Positions 26,290-34,674 of a DNA stretch of 53,868 nucleotides are shown in pieces. Both the position numbers and the translations under genes were made by a program. Each line of letters opens with the position of its first letter. Position 1 is the stretch's first letter. Below the pieces are notes generated by a model that searched no databases, was not told where the DNA came from, and worked only from the letters and a program-made list of their open reading frames with translations. The stretch is from Wenzhouxiangella sp. XN79A (GTDB lineage Bacteria > Pseudomonadota > Gammaproteobacteria > Xanthomonadales > Wenzhouxiangellaceae): the NCBI RefSeq assembly GCF_012272825.1, contig NZ_JAAWWS010000167.1:1-53868 (forward strand), read 5' to 3'.

Positions 26290-26811
26290 GTGTTCAAACG
26301 CTTCTCCGCCCTTCCGCCCGACGACCGCCGCGCCCTGTACGCCGCCGCGCCCCGATTGCTGTTCGTCTGGGCCCTGCTTCCGTTTTTGGGCATCAAGCGC
26401 CTCCAGCCCGGCCCCCCGAAGGCCGCGACACCGAGCGAACGCGAAGTCGAGCAGACCACTGCGCCCGGCGCGCGGACGAGCAGCCGCGAAGTCGAGCCCT
26501 GGGAAACCCGCGCCAGGGCCATCCACCGAATCGCCACGCGCCTGCCCAACTGCCGCTGCCTACCCAGGTCCCTGACCCTCGCTCGCTGGATGGCCAGCGA
26601 GGGCCTCGACCCCGAACTGAAAATGGGCTACCGGCCAGCGTCTACCCGCGACGGCGCATCCGAGCCCCTGGCCCACGCCTGGATCGAACTCGATGGCGTA
26701 CCCATCGGCGAAACCGAAGAGTCCCTGGCCGGCCTGTTGCCCCTGTCCTGGCCAACCGCAGCCCGCGCATCACGACGCTGGTCCCGTGGCCCACTGAAAA
26801 CTGACAACTGA
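26290..26811 (+). CDS. Transglutaminase-like cysteine protease (lasso-peptide B2-like)
   Basis: 173 residues. The catalytic Cys is in CRCLPRSLTLARWMASEG (about residue 97), followed by LKMGYRPA, and His with its partner in LAHAWIELDGVPIGE (about 139), matching the Transglut_core3 pattern of lasso-peptide B2 proteins. No lasso precursor, PqqD-like leader-binding protein or asparagine-synthase-like cyclase lies nearby, so the job here is unknown; such proteins also occur singly in EPS loci. GTG at 26290 is the likely start. The last residues (GPLKTDN) are encoded by a TGAAAAC repeat. Confidence 0.72.
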   Translation: MFKRFSALPPDDRRALYAAAPRLLFVWALLPFLGIKRLQPGPPKAATPSEREVEQTTAPGARTSSREVEPWETRARAIHRIATRLPNCRCLPRSLTLARWMASEGLDPELKMGYRPASTRDGASEPLAHAWIELDGVPIGETEESLAGLLPLSWPTAARASRRWSRGPLKTDN

Positions 26812-26830
26812 AAACTGAAAACAAGCCCCT

Positions 26831-27256
26831 ATGCCCTACCGAGGTTTCGAAGATCTGGACGTCTGGAAGCGCTCAAAGAAACTGGCCGTCGACATCTACG
26901 CAGCCTTCCGATCCAGTAACGATTGGGGCTTGAAGAACCAGATCACCCGCTCGGCTGTCTCCGTTCTCTCGAACATCGCAGAAGGCCACGAGCGCGGAAC
27001 AACGAAGGAATTCATTCGCTTCCTCTACATCGCCAAGGGCTCAACGGCAGAGCTCCGCACCCAACTGAGCATCGCCAGCGAAGTAGGGGAGATCAACGCA
27101 GAAACTGTGACTCGACTGATCGACGAGGCCAGACAAATCAACGCAATGCTCCAGTCCCTGATCCGCAGCACCGAAACCAGGGCTGGCGAAGAAGCCGCCG
27201 GCTATGAGCTCCTCGACTTCGTTTCCGAAGCCCGAAAACTGGCGACTGAAAACTGA
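26831..27256 (+). CDS. Four-helix-bundle (S23) protein 3
   Basis: 141 residues with canonical family motifs: FEDLDVWKRSKKLAVDIYAA at the start, NQITRSAVSVLSNIAEGHER (about 36-55), EFIRFLYIAKGSTAELRTQL (about 60-79), and a final helix INAMLQSLIRS. More conventional in sequence than copy 1. The tail SEARKLATEN is encoded by the start of a TGAAAAC repeat tract. No ops leader precedes this copy; it is probably transcribed from leader 2. Confidence 0.85.
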   Translation: MPYRGFEDLDVWKRSKKLAVDIYAAFRSSNDWGLKNQITRSAVSVLSNIAEGHERGTTKEFIRFLYIAKGSTAELRTQLSIASEVGEINAETVTRLIDEARQINAMLQSLIRSTETRAGEEAAGYELLDFVSEARKLATEN

Positions 27257-27331
27257 AAACCGACAACTGAAGACTCACCACTGACAACTGAAAACTGTTA
27301 ACCGGAAACTGAAAACTGCTCACTGAAAACT
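27238..27331. repeat. Heptanucleotide repeats of the TGAAAAC family
   Basis: About ten partly degenerate copies of ACTGAAA/CTGACAA words between S23 gene 3 and the MarR-type gene. A shorter tract lies at 26796-26822. Confidence 0.85.
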
Positions 27332-27706
27332 TTGTTGTCTGACGACCTCAAATACCAGATCCTGACCGCCCTCGAAGCCAACCCGAAGGCTTCGCAGCGA
27401 GAACTCGCCGCCGAAGTCGGCATCAGCCTCGGACGCACGAACTACTGCCTCCGCGCCCTGATCGACAAAGGCTGGGTGAAAGCCAGGAACTTCAAGAACA
27501 GCAAGAACAAAGCGGCCTACATGTACAACCTGACCCCCAGCGGCATTGCCGCCAAGGCGCAGGTCGCCCGAGCGTTTCTCGCAAAAAAGCAGGCCGAATA
27601 CGAAGCGCTGGAGCAGGAAATCGAGCAATTGCGCCAGGAAGTCGAGGAAAGCCCGGACTCGCAGTTCCGGAACCCGGAAACCGTAAACCCGAAACCGAAT
27701 TCATGA
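27332..27706 (+). CDS. MarR-type EPS-associated transcriptional regulator
   Basis: 124 residues with a winged helix-turn-helix (LKYQILTALEANPKASQREL, then GISLGRTNYCLRALIDKGWV, then YNLTPSGIAAKAQVARAFL) and a short coiled coil (YEALEQEIEQLRQEVEE). This is the small MarR-family protein described as EPS-associated (TIGR04176), often found at the head of EPS biosynthesis operons. Starts with TTG at 27332 without a clear ribosome-binding site. The last ~14 residues (FRNPETVNPKPNS) are encoded by CCCGAAA-type repeats. Its stop overlaps the next start codon (ATGA, 27703-27706). Confidence 0.82.
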   Translation: MLSDDLKYQILTALEANPKASQRELAAEVGISLGRTNYCLRALIDKGWVKARNFKNSKNKAAYMYNLTPSGIAAKAQVARAFLAKKQAEYEALEQEIEQLRQEVEESPDSQFRNPETVNPKPNS

Positions 27707-29388
27707 ATCATTCGACGCCAAACAGCCGCCCTTGGCCCGCCGAATCTCAGGAGATCGCCTTAGATCTCCCCCTGACAGCACGCCACCTATGCGACTTGGA
27801 GCTACTGACCAACGGCGGGTTTGCGCCGCTGACCGGCTTCCTCGGCCAGGCCGACTACGCGTCGGTGCTTGAGCGCATGCGCCTGGCTGACGGAACGCTG
27901 TGGTCGATGCCGATCATGCTGGACGTATCCGAGGATATGGCCGAACGGCTGTCGGCAGGCGATGTCCTCGGCCTCCGCGACCCCGAAGGCGTCCTGCTGG
28001 CCACCATGACCATCGAGGATCTTTGGGAACCCGACCGCGAACTCGAAGCCGAGGCCGTGTTCGGCACGCTGGATCGCAACCACCCGGGCGTGGCGCACCT
28101 GCTGGAGCGCACGCAGCCGGTCTACGTCGGCGGCCCGGTCGAGCAGGTCGAAGCGCCGATCCACTACGACTTCCCGCACCTGCGCTATACCCCGGCGCAG
28201 CTGAAGGAACTGTTTGCCAAGCGCGGCTGGGAAAAGGTCATCGCGTTCCAGACGCGCAACCCGATGCACCGCGTGCACCAGGAGCTCACCTTCCGCGCCG
28301 CGCGCGAGATCGAAGCCAACCTGCTGATCCACCCGGTGGTGGGCCTGACCCAGCCCAACGACGTCAACCACTACACCCGCGTGCGCTGTTACGAGCACAT
28401 CATCAAGCGGTACCCGGAGCAGACCACCCAACTGGCGCTGTTGAACCTGGCCATGCGCATGGCCGGCCCGCGCGAGGCACTGTGGCACGCGCTGGTCCGA
28501 AAGAACCACGGCTGCACGCACATCATCATCGGCCGCGACCATGCAGGGCCCCGCAATGCAGCCACCGGCGATGGATACTACGGCCCGTACGAGGCCCAGG
28601 AGCTCATCAGCAACCACGCAGATGAAACCGGTATCCAGATGGTGTCGTTCCACGAGATGAAATACTCCGAGGGCCGCGCTCAGTACGTCACGGTCGACGA
28701 GCTGAAGCCCGACGAACCGGTGCGAGAAATCTCCGGCACCGAAGTCCGCCGCCGCCTGGCCGAAGGCCTGGAAATACCGGACTGGTTCAGCTACCCGGAA
28801 GTCGTCGCCGAACTCAGAAAGACGCACCCGCCCAGGGCGAAGCAGGGCATCACCATCTTCTTAACCGGCCTGTCCGGCTCAGGCAAGTCCACGCTGGCCA
28901 ACGCGCTGCAGGTCAAGCTGATGGAGCTGGGCGGAAGGCAGATCACGCTGCTCGACGGCGACATCGTTCGAAAGAACCTGTCCAGCGAACTCGGCTTCTC
29001 GAAAGAACACAGAAATCTGAACATCCAGCGCATCGGTTTCGTCGCCAGCGAAATTACCAAGAACGGCGGCATCGCCATCTGCGCCCCCATCGCGCCGTAC
29101 ACCGCAACAAGACGCGAAGTGCGCGACCTGATCGAACCCCACGGCGGCTTCATCGAAATCCACGTCAGCACGCCGCTGGAAGTCTGCGAACAGAGAGACC
29201 GAAAAGGTCTCTACAAAAAAGCCAGGGCAGGGGAAATAAAAGAATTCACCGGCATCTCCGACCCCTACGAAGAACCTGAGCATCCAGAACTGACAATCGA
29301 CACCAGCCTGGTGCAGCCGGATCATGCCGTGCAGCAGATACTGCTCAAGCTCGAGAACTTTGGGTATTTGACCGGGGAAAGCGGGTAA
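27703..29388 (+). CDS. Bifunctional ATP sulfurylase/APS kinase (PAPS synthesis)
   Basis: Makes the sulfate donor PAPS in two steps from sulfate and ATP. Residues 1 to about 380 are a Sat/Met3-type ATP sulfurylase with QTRNPMHRVHQEL (about 185-197, the HxxH site), GRDHAGPRN (about 280) and EISGTEVRR (about 344). Residues ~385-561 are the APS kinase, with P-loop GLSGSGKSTLAN (about 388-399), LDGDIVRKNLSSELGFSKEH (about 417) and KGLYKKARAGEI near the end. Length 561 is usual for this sulfurylase-first fusion. Its position immediately before several sulfotransferases argues that it feeds polymer sulfation rather than cysteine synthesis (inference). Confidence 0.93.
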   Translation: MNHSTPNSRPWPAESQEIALDLPLTARHLCDLELLTNGGFAPLTGFLGQADYASVLERMRLADGTLWSMPIMLDVSEDMAERLSAGDVLGLRDPEGVLLATMTIEDLWEPDRELEAEAVFGTLDRNHPGVAHLLERTQPVYVGGPVEQVEAPIHYDFPHLRYTPAQLKELFAKRGWEKVIAFQTRNPMHRVHQELTFRAAREIEANLLIHPVVGLTQPNDVNHYTRVRCYEHIIKRYPEQTTQLALLNLAMRMAGPREALWHALVRKNHGCTHIIIGRDHAGPRNAATGDGYYGPYEAQELISNHADETGIQMVSFHEMKYSEGRAQYVTVDELKPDEPVREISGTEVRRRLAEGLEIPDWFSYPEVVAELRKTHPPRAKQGITIFLTGLSGSGKSTLANALQVKLMELGGRQITLLDGDIVRKNLSSELGFSKEHRNLNIQRIGFVASEITKNGGIAICAPIAPYTATRREVRDLIEPHGGFIEIHVSTPLEVCEQRDRKGLYKKARAGEIKEFTGISDPYEEPEHPELTIDTSLVQPDHAVQQILLKLENFGYLTGESG

Positions 29389-29498
29389 GGCCGGTAATCG
29401 GTGGTCGGAACTCAGAAGTCAGAAGCCGGAAGGGGCGGACATTCTTGCCGACCGTGAATAACAACCAAACACACGAGTAAATTAGCGAACAAGCCGAC

Positions 29499-31301
29499 TT
29501 GTTTTCTTCAGAAAAATCCTATACCCGACTCTTGCGAGAGCTCGCGGGCCATTTGCCAGCGCGCCGCAAAAAGCAACTGGCAATGCTCTTGGGGCTCATG
29601 TTTCTCGGCTCGATGTCGGAGATCATCACCATCGGCGCAGTCGTGCCCTTCATTTCGCTCATGGCAAATCCGGGGATGGCAATGGAATACCCATTGCTAC
29701 AAGACCTTTTCGGCGCTCTAGGCTGGCACCGTCCCGACTCGCTTGTCCTTCCAATGAGTATCGTATTCGTAGCAATCGTGGCTTTTGCCACCAGCATTCG
29801 TCTGCTTCTTGCCTACGTTAGCAATAAGCTGGTGTTCGCAATCGGACATGATCTCGGTATTCGCCTCTATTCAGTAATGCTCCACCAGCATTATGCATAC
29901 CATATTTCGCGAAATACCAGCGAGGTGGTTGGCGACATAAATAAGGTCCAGATCGTGCTAGGCACGGTGCTGCGTCCTTTTATGGACGGTGTAATCGCGA
30001 TCATCCTGGGTGTAGCCATTCTGGTGGCTCTGCTGCTCGTCGATGCTGTTACTGCACTTTCTGCGGGCCTGCTCTTCGTGATCATCTATTTAGTGGTTAT
30101 CCGCCTTTTCCGCACTCGACTGCGACGGAACAGTGCCGTCATCGCCACCGCGCAGGGCAGCCGCGTTCGTGCCGTGCAGGAAGGGCTTGGTGGAATTCGC
30201 GATGTAATCCTCGATGGCAACCAGGCCCACTACACACACACCTTCTCCGAATTGGACCGCGGATTTCGCAATGCCCAGGCTGCTAATGCTTTTCTCGGCC
30301 AGGCGCCACGATTTGTTGTCGAGGCCATCGGCATCGCGCTTATCGTGGCGCTGGCTTACACCTTGTCGCTTCAGTCAGGTGGCCTGGTTGCAGCCCTACC
30401 GGTTCTGGCAGCGCTGGCACTGGCGGCCCAGCGACTCTTGCCGCTCGTGCAGCAAATTTATCAGGCCTGGGCGCAATTCACCGGTAACGTGAAGGTCCTG
30501 GAGGATGTGCTGGAAAGCCTGGCGTTGCCCGTCGATGAGTCATTGGTCGAGAAAAGCACTCACCTTGCGTTCTCAGAGTCGATTGAACTTGACGATGTCG
30601 GCTTCCGCTATGCGCCAGATCAGCCCGAGATTTTGCAGAATATCTCCTTGAAGATACCAAAGGGTAGCCGCGTGGGTATAGTCGGCCAGACCGGAGGAGG
30701 AAAGTCGACGTTGATGGATGTGGTTATGGGGCTCCTTGAACCTACGGCCGGTCAGATTCGAGTTGATCGGGTCAGCGTACATCGAGGTAACCGACGCGAC
30801 TGGCAGCGCCGTATCGCGCATGTACCACAGCACATTTATCTCTCCGATGCGACGATTGCTGAAAACATCGCCCTCGGAGTCCACCCGGATGACATCGACC
30901 AAGACCGGGTCCGTAGTGCTGCGCGACAGGCGCAGATCGCCGATTTCATCGAGTCTGGACGCAACGGCTATGAGACCCGCGTCGGCGAGCGCGGCGTCCA
31001 ACTCTCGGGCGGTCAGCGTCAGCGCATCGCGATAGCTCGGGCCCTGTACAAATCGGCGGATGTGCTGGTGTTCGACGAGGCCAGCAGTGCGCTGGATGCA
31101 GATACGGAGACCGCGGTAATGGAGGCCGTCGATAACCTGGATCCGGATCTCACGCTGTTCATCATCGCCCACAGGGTTCAGACGCTGCGGAAGTGCAACC
31201 TCATTATCCGACTAGAGGAGGGTCGATTGGCGTCGGTTGGCACCTACGAGGACGTAATCGGGGCTGAAGCCGCTGGCGCGGTGGCAGATGTGCAGACCTG
31301 A
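29499..31301 (+). CDS. ABC exporter, fused permease-ATPase (PglK/MsbA-type flippase candidate)
   Basis: 600 residues: six-helix transmembrane domain (about 20-310), then the ATPase with Walker A GQTGGGKST (about 395-403), Q-loop region, signature LSGGQRQRIAIARALY (about 502) and Walker B VLVFDEASSALD (about 520). The N-terminal part resembles PglK-like flippases for lipid-linked oligosaccharides. No MATE-type Wzx gene is seen in the window, so this is the best candidate for moving the undecaprenol-linked repeat unit. Starts with TTG at 29499. The 110-bp gap upstream, with 7-bp-like words, marks the left edge of the lower-GC section. Confidence 0.85.
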   Translation: MFSSEKSYTRLLRELAGHLPARRKKQLAMLLGLMFLGSMSEIITIGAVVPFISLMANPGMAMEYPLLQDLFGALGWHRPDSLVLPMSIVFVAIVAFATSIRLLLAYVSNKLVFAIGHDLGIRLYSVMLHQHYAYHISRNTSEVVGDINKVQIVLGTVLRPFMDGVIAIILGVAILVALLLVDAVTALSAGLLFVIIYLVVIRLFRTRLRRNSAVIATAQGSRVRAVQEGLGGIRDVILDGNQAHYTHTFSELDRGFRNAQAANAFLGQAPRFVVEAIGIALIVALAYTLSLQSGGLVAALPVLAALALAAQRLLPLVQQIYQAWAQFTGNVKVLEDVLESLALPVDESLVEKSTHLAFSESIELDDVGFRYAPDQPEILQNISLKIPKGSRVGIVGQTGGGKSTLMDVVMGLLEPTAGQIRVDRVSVHRGNRRDWQRRIAHVPQHIYLSDATIAENIALGVHPDDIDQDRVRSAARQAQIADFIESGRNGYETRVGERGVQLSGGQRQRIAIARALYKSADVLVFDEASSALDADTETAVMEAVDNLDPDLTLFIIAHRVQTLRKCNLIIRLEEGRLASVGTYEDVIGAEAAGAVADVQT

Positions 31302-31619
31302 GTGCTCCGTTATGCTCGAAATCAATTTCGTATTGATTATCGGCGCAGCTGAGTCCTCTTGAATGGTGTTAATGCGCACCGTCATTGCCCAGATGCCGAG
31401 CGCGCGATCTGATTATCTCGAAGTGCTTTGCGAGATTTACAAATCTCTCGGTAGTTCGGTCCATCCGATCAAATGACCTCGGTATCGCTGGCTTGCCGCA
31501 TAATTTCCGGAGCAGAAAAGTGATGGTGCCGTCGGTAATAAGAATTGCAAATGCGAAATCAATCATTTGTATTTTTTTAGTTTTGCGATGGGTTCCCAAG
31601 CTTGCGGCGGAAGGCTGAG
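31302..31619. other. AT-rich gap without a convincing gene
   Basis: About 320 bp between the ABC exporter and the first sulfotransferase, noticeably AT-richer than any other part of the window. Short frames exist on both strands (for example minus 31369-31599, 76 codons) but show no family motif and have no good ribosome-binding site. It may be decayed coding DNA or an internal promoter region; TTTTTTTAG at 31572 is not preceded by a clear stem. Confidence 0.5.
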
Positions 31620-32552
31620 GTGCCTTTGGTCAATCTTTTTATCGTGGGCGCAGCGAAGGCTGGCACGTCGAGTCTGTGGGCCGCACTCAGAGGACATCCC
31701 GATATCTTCGCCCCGGCGGACGAGTTGCAAAAGGAGCCATCTTTCTTTACGCCCATCGCGTCTGGGCGTGGGACGTACTGGTACGAAAGTCTGTTTCGGG
31801 AGGGCCGCGACCGGGCCTATCGAATGGACAGTTCTACCGCATATCTGGCTACGCCGGAGTCGGCGGCTGCGATCCACGACTACAACCCTCATGCACGGAT
31901 AATCATCGTCTTGCGCAATCCCGGCTCACGCGCCTATTCGCTCTATCTCTGGATGGTGGCGGAGGGTTACGAATGGGCCCCGAGTTTCGAGGCAGCGCTC
32001 GATCTTGAGGACACCCGCGCTGCAAATCCTCAAGATCGCAAGTCCATGCCGCAGTACTTCTGGAATTACATGTACCGCAGATCGGGGCTGTATGCCGATC
32101 AGGTGCAGCGTTTCACAAAGCTATTTGCACAAAACGTTTTACTGGTGAATTTCCACGAATTAGTAGCCCGGCCTGCCGTGGAATTGGCGCGGATACAGGA
32201 ATTTCTGCGGGTCGAGCGGGCGGCCCTGACGCTGGAGCGCGAGAACCCATCGATGCAGGTCATCAGCCCACGGCTGAGCTTTGCCGCGCGCCAAGTACAG
32301 CAGAAGCTATCGTCCCGGTTGCCGGCGCGTTTCGGCCAGACCAAAAGGGCGAGGGACATTCTACTATCGCTGTGCGCGACGAATCGCAGGCCGCCGCCGA
32401 TGCAGCCGGCGACACGTGTCGCGCTGGATGCGTACTTTGCGGAGGATCTGGCGCAGCTGTATGAGCGGTACGATGTCGACCTGCGGCAGACGAAGAGCCT
32501 GCAGGATGGCCCCGGTGCGTCGCGAGACAAGGCACGAGGACATATGAAATGA
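31620..32552 (+). CDS. PAPS-dependent sulfotransferase 1
   Basis: 310 residues of the Sulfotransfer_1/3 type. The 5'-phosphosulfate loop is FIVGAAKAGTSSLWAAL (Lys near residue 13), and the 3'-phosphate site is ARIIIVLRNPGSRAYSLYLW (about 95-114), with the conserved Arg and Ser. It transfers sulfate from PAPS to a hydroxyl, here probably on the EPS repeat unit. The GTG at 31620 has GGAAGG 7 bp upstream and puts the loop at the usual distance from the N-terminus; a TTG at 31602 would add six residues. Its stop overlaps the next start by 4 bp. Confidence 0.88.
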   Translation: MPLVNLFIVGAAKAGTSSLWAALRGHPDIFAPADELQKEPSFFTPIASGRGTYWYESLFREGRDRAYRMDSSTAYLATPESAAAIHDYNPHARIIIVLRNPGSRAYSLYLWMVAEGYEWAPSFEAALDLEDTRAANPQDRKSMPQYFWNYMYRRSGLYADQVQRFTKLFAQNVLLVNFHELVARPAVELARIQEFLRVERAALTLERENPSMQVISPRLSFAARQVQQKLSSRLPARFGQTKRARDILLSLCATNRRPPPMQPATRVALDAYFAEDLAQLYERYDVDLRQTKSLQDGPGASRDKARGHMK

Positions 32553-33367
32553 AGCTGAACCTTGCTTGCGGTTCTACCTACGTTGACGGCGACGGGTGGG
32601 TGAACTTTGATTTTGCGCCGCTATCCCCCAATGTGCGGCAGGCCGATCTCCTGCAGTCCCTGCCGATCCATGACGACAGTGCCGACATCGTTTACACGTC
32701 CCACTTCCTGGAACATGTGCCGCGCAACAGTGTCGCTGGATTCCTGGAGGAGTGCCGCCGCGTACTGAAGCCCGGCGGCTCCCTGCGCATAGTGGTGCCC
32801 GATCTCGAGGACATCTGCCGGACGTATCTCGCCGAGCGAGATGCCGGGCGGGATGACCGCGCTGATTTTGTAGCACTGGAGCTTATCGACCAGTGCGTCC
32901 GCAAGGAGAGTGGCGGAAAGCTAGGCCAGTATTATGATGACCTGACCAAGCGTATGGCAGACCAACCGGCCATGGTTTCGTTTGTGGCCGAGCGCACCGG
33001 CCACAACCTAGTTGAGTTCGGGGTCGCTGAGGAATGCGGCTCCAAAAAAAAGCCCGGTCTCGCGGCTCGCGTTTCTCGAAAGCTTTCCGCCCTCAGGCTG
33101 CGGGTCGGGCTCGCTCTGCTTCCCGCGGGCTTTCGGTCGCAGAATGTCAGTCTGGCAGAAATTGGTGAGACGCATCAATGGGTGTGGGACTTCCATATGT
33201 TGCGGGCTGTGCTCTTGGACTGCGATTTCGTGGATATAGCACGGTGCGATTGCCGGAGTTCGAGAATCCCTGCATTCCCTGTCGAAGCGCTGGATCTGGA
33301 CCAAAACAATCAGCCGCGAAAGGGCACAGGCTCGATGTATGTCGAAGCACGAAAACCGACGAGATAA
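32549..33367 (+). CDS. SAM-dependent methyltransferase 1
   Basis: 272 residues, class I methyltransferase: the SAM-binding start is LNLACGSTYVDGDGWVNFDF (residues 3-22), with DIVYTSHFLEHVP (about 46-58) and CRRVLKPGGSLRIVVPDLED (about 69-88), the typical motif sequence. A C-terminal ~150 residues are less typical. Probably O-methylates a sugar, as common in EPS loci, but the substrate is unknown. Starts in a 4-bp overlap with the sulfotransferase stop. Confidence 0.82.
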   Translation: MKLNLACGSTYVDGDGWVNFDFAPLSPNVRQADLLQSLPIHDDSADIVYTSHFLEHVPRNSVAGFLEECRRVLKPGGSLRIVVPDLEDICRTYLAERDAGRDDRADFVALELIDQCVRKESGGKLGQYYDDLTKRMADQPAMVSFVAERTGHNLVEFGVAEECGSKKKPGLAARVSRKLSALRLRVGLALLPAGFRSQNVSLAEIGETHQWVWDFHMLRAVLLDCDFVDIARCDCRSSRIPAFPVEALDLDQNNQPRKGTGSMYVEARKPTR

Positions 33368-33373
33368 GATTCG

Positions 33374-34660
33374 TTGCAAGTCATTCATGTCAATCAGTCG
33401 GATGCACTTGGCGGGGCTGCCAAGGCGGCAGCAAGAATCCACGACGCGGTGCGAGAGAACGGCGTAGACAGCTGCTTGCTTGTCGCGCAGTCGCTCCAAG
33501 GTGATCCGGCGACAGAAACAACGTCCAATCGGAGCGAACGGCTGTCCGGACCGGTGCGGCGGTGGATGACGCGGGGAGTCACCGGCCTGCTCAAGACGGG
33601 CAATGTTGTGGCGCACGAGCCTGCTCTGTTCTCTAACGCCTGTGCCCGCCAGCTGCGAAATTCCGGTGCGGATATCGCGCACCTGCACTGGGTTTCGGAC
33701 AACATGCTCTCTATAAGAGCTATCGCTCAACTTCCGATGCCTGTAATCTGGACACTGCATGACATGTGGGCGTTCTGCGGCGCGGAACACTATGCCGACG
33801 ACACGCGCTGGCGGGCAGGGTACGCTCGGCACAATCGCCCGCCGCACGAAGGTGGCCTTGATCTTAATCGATGGGTCTGGGCCCGTAAACGCCGCCTCTG
33901 GAAGCGTCCTATGCACATCGTTGCGCCAAGCTGCTGGTTGGCTGATTTGGCGCAGCGTAGTGCGCTGATGGCAGATTGGCCCATCGAGGTCATCCCTAAC
34001 GCTATCGACACGAACGATTGGGCGCCGGTTGACAAGCGTGTGGCCCGGCAGGCGCTGGGTCTGCCGGACGATGTACCGCTGGTACTATTCGGTGCGATGG
34101 GCGGCGGCGCAGATCCACGTAAGGGATTTGATCTTCTTGAAGATGCCCTCGGCGGGCTCTCTGCGGAGACCGACCTCGATATCATGCTGCTCGTATTTGG
34201 AGGTGGGCCGAATAAAGAGGCTGCCAAACTTGAGTTCCCAGCGCGGTATCTTGGGCACTTGGGGGACGACTTGTCTTTGCGTTTGGTCTATAGCGCCGCA
34301 GACATGTTAGTGATTCCCTCGAGGCTGGACAATCTGCCGAATACCGGGGTCGAAGCTTTGGCCTGCGGTACACCGCTTGTCGGATTCGACGTTGGCGGCA
34401 TGTCCGATCTGATTCTGCATAAAGGAACTGGGTACCTCGCGCGCGCGCAAGACGGCGCCGACCTGGCTCGCGGCATAAGGTGGGTTTTGGCGCAAAGGCG
34501 GCGCGACCTTTCAACGCCCCTCGGGTCAGCTGCGCGACTGCATGCGGAAACAAAATTTGCCGCGCCAGTCGTGGCCGAGCAATACCGGCGGCTTTACGCA
34601 TCTGTGTTGGAAACCAACGCCGCCGTGCCGTCTGCCCTTAGACAAAAAACCTCGAGTTAA
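33374..34660 (+). CDS. Glycosyltransferase, GT4 family (WcaC-like)
   Basis: 428 residues, GT-B fold. N-terminal Rossmann half has NQSDALGGAAKAAARIHDAV and IWTLHDMWAFCGAEHYADD, a segment characteristic of WcaC-like colanic-acid enzymes. The C-terminal half has APSCWLADLAQRS, VIPNAIDTNDWAP, RKGFDLLEDAL and the nucleotide-sugar site PSRLDNLPNTGVEALACGTP (about 315-334, with the E-x7-type motif). Adds one sugar to the lipid-linked unit at the cytoplasmic face. TTG start at 33374, 4 bp after the methyltransferase stop. Confidence 0.86.
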   Translation: MQVIHVNQSDALGGAAKAAARIHDAVRENGVDSCLLVAQSLQGDPATETTSNRSERLSGPVRRWMTRGVTGLLKTGNVVAHEPALFSNACARQLRNSGADIAHLHWVSDNMLSIRAIAQLPMPVIWTLHDMWAFCGAEHYADDTRWRAGYARHNRPPHEGGLDLNRWVWARKRRLWKRPMHIVAPSCWLADLAQRSALMADWPIEVIPNAIDTNDWAPVDKRVARQALGLPDDVPLVLFGAMGGGADPRKGFDLLEDALGGLSAETDLDIMLLVFGGGPNKEAAKLEFPARYLGHLGDDLSLRLVYSAADMLVIPSRLDNLPNTGVEALACGTPLVGFDVGGMSDLILHKGTGYLARAQDGADLARGIRWVLAQRRRDLSTPLGSAARLHAETKFAAPVVAEQYRRLYASVLETNAAVPSALRQKTSS

Positions 34661-34674
34661 AGGACCAGCCCGCC

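Noticed and set aside
26290-26811. Lasso-peptide biosynthesis cluster
   Set aside because: Only a B2-like protein is present; precursor, leader-binding protein and cyclase are missing.
24241-27256. Diversity-generating retroelement suggested by Avd-like four-helix bundles
   Set aside because: No reverse transcriptase and no template/variable repeat pair with adenine-specific differences were seen in the window.
31369-31599. 76-codon minus-strand frame in the AT-rich gap
   Set aside because: No family motif, no convincing ribosome-binding site, and a frame on the other strand is equally long.
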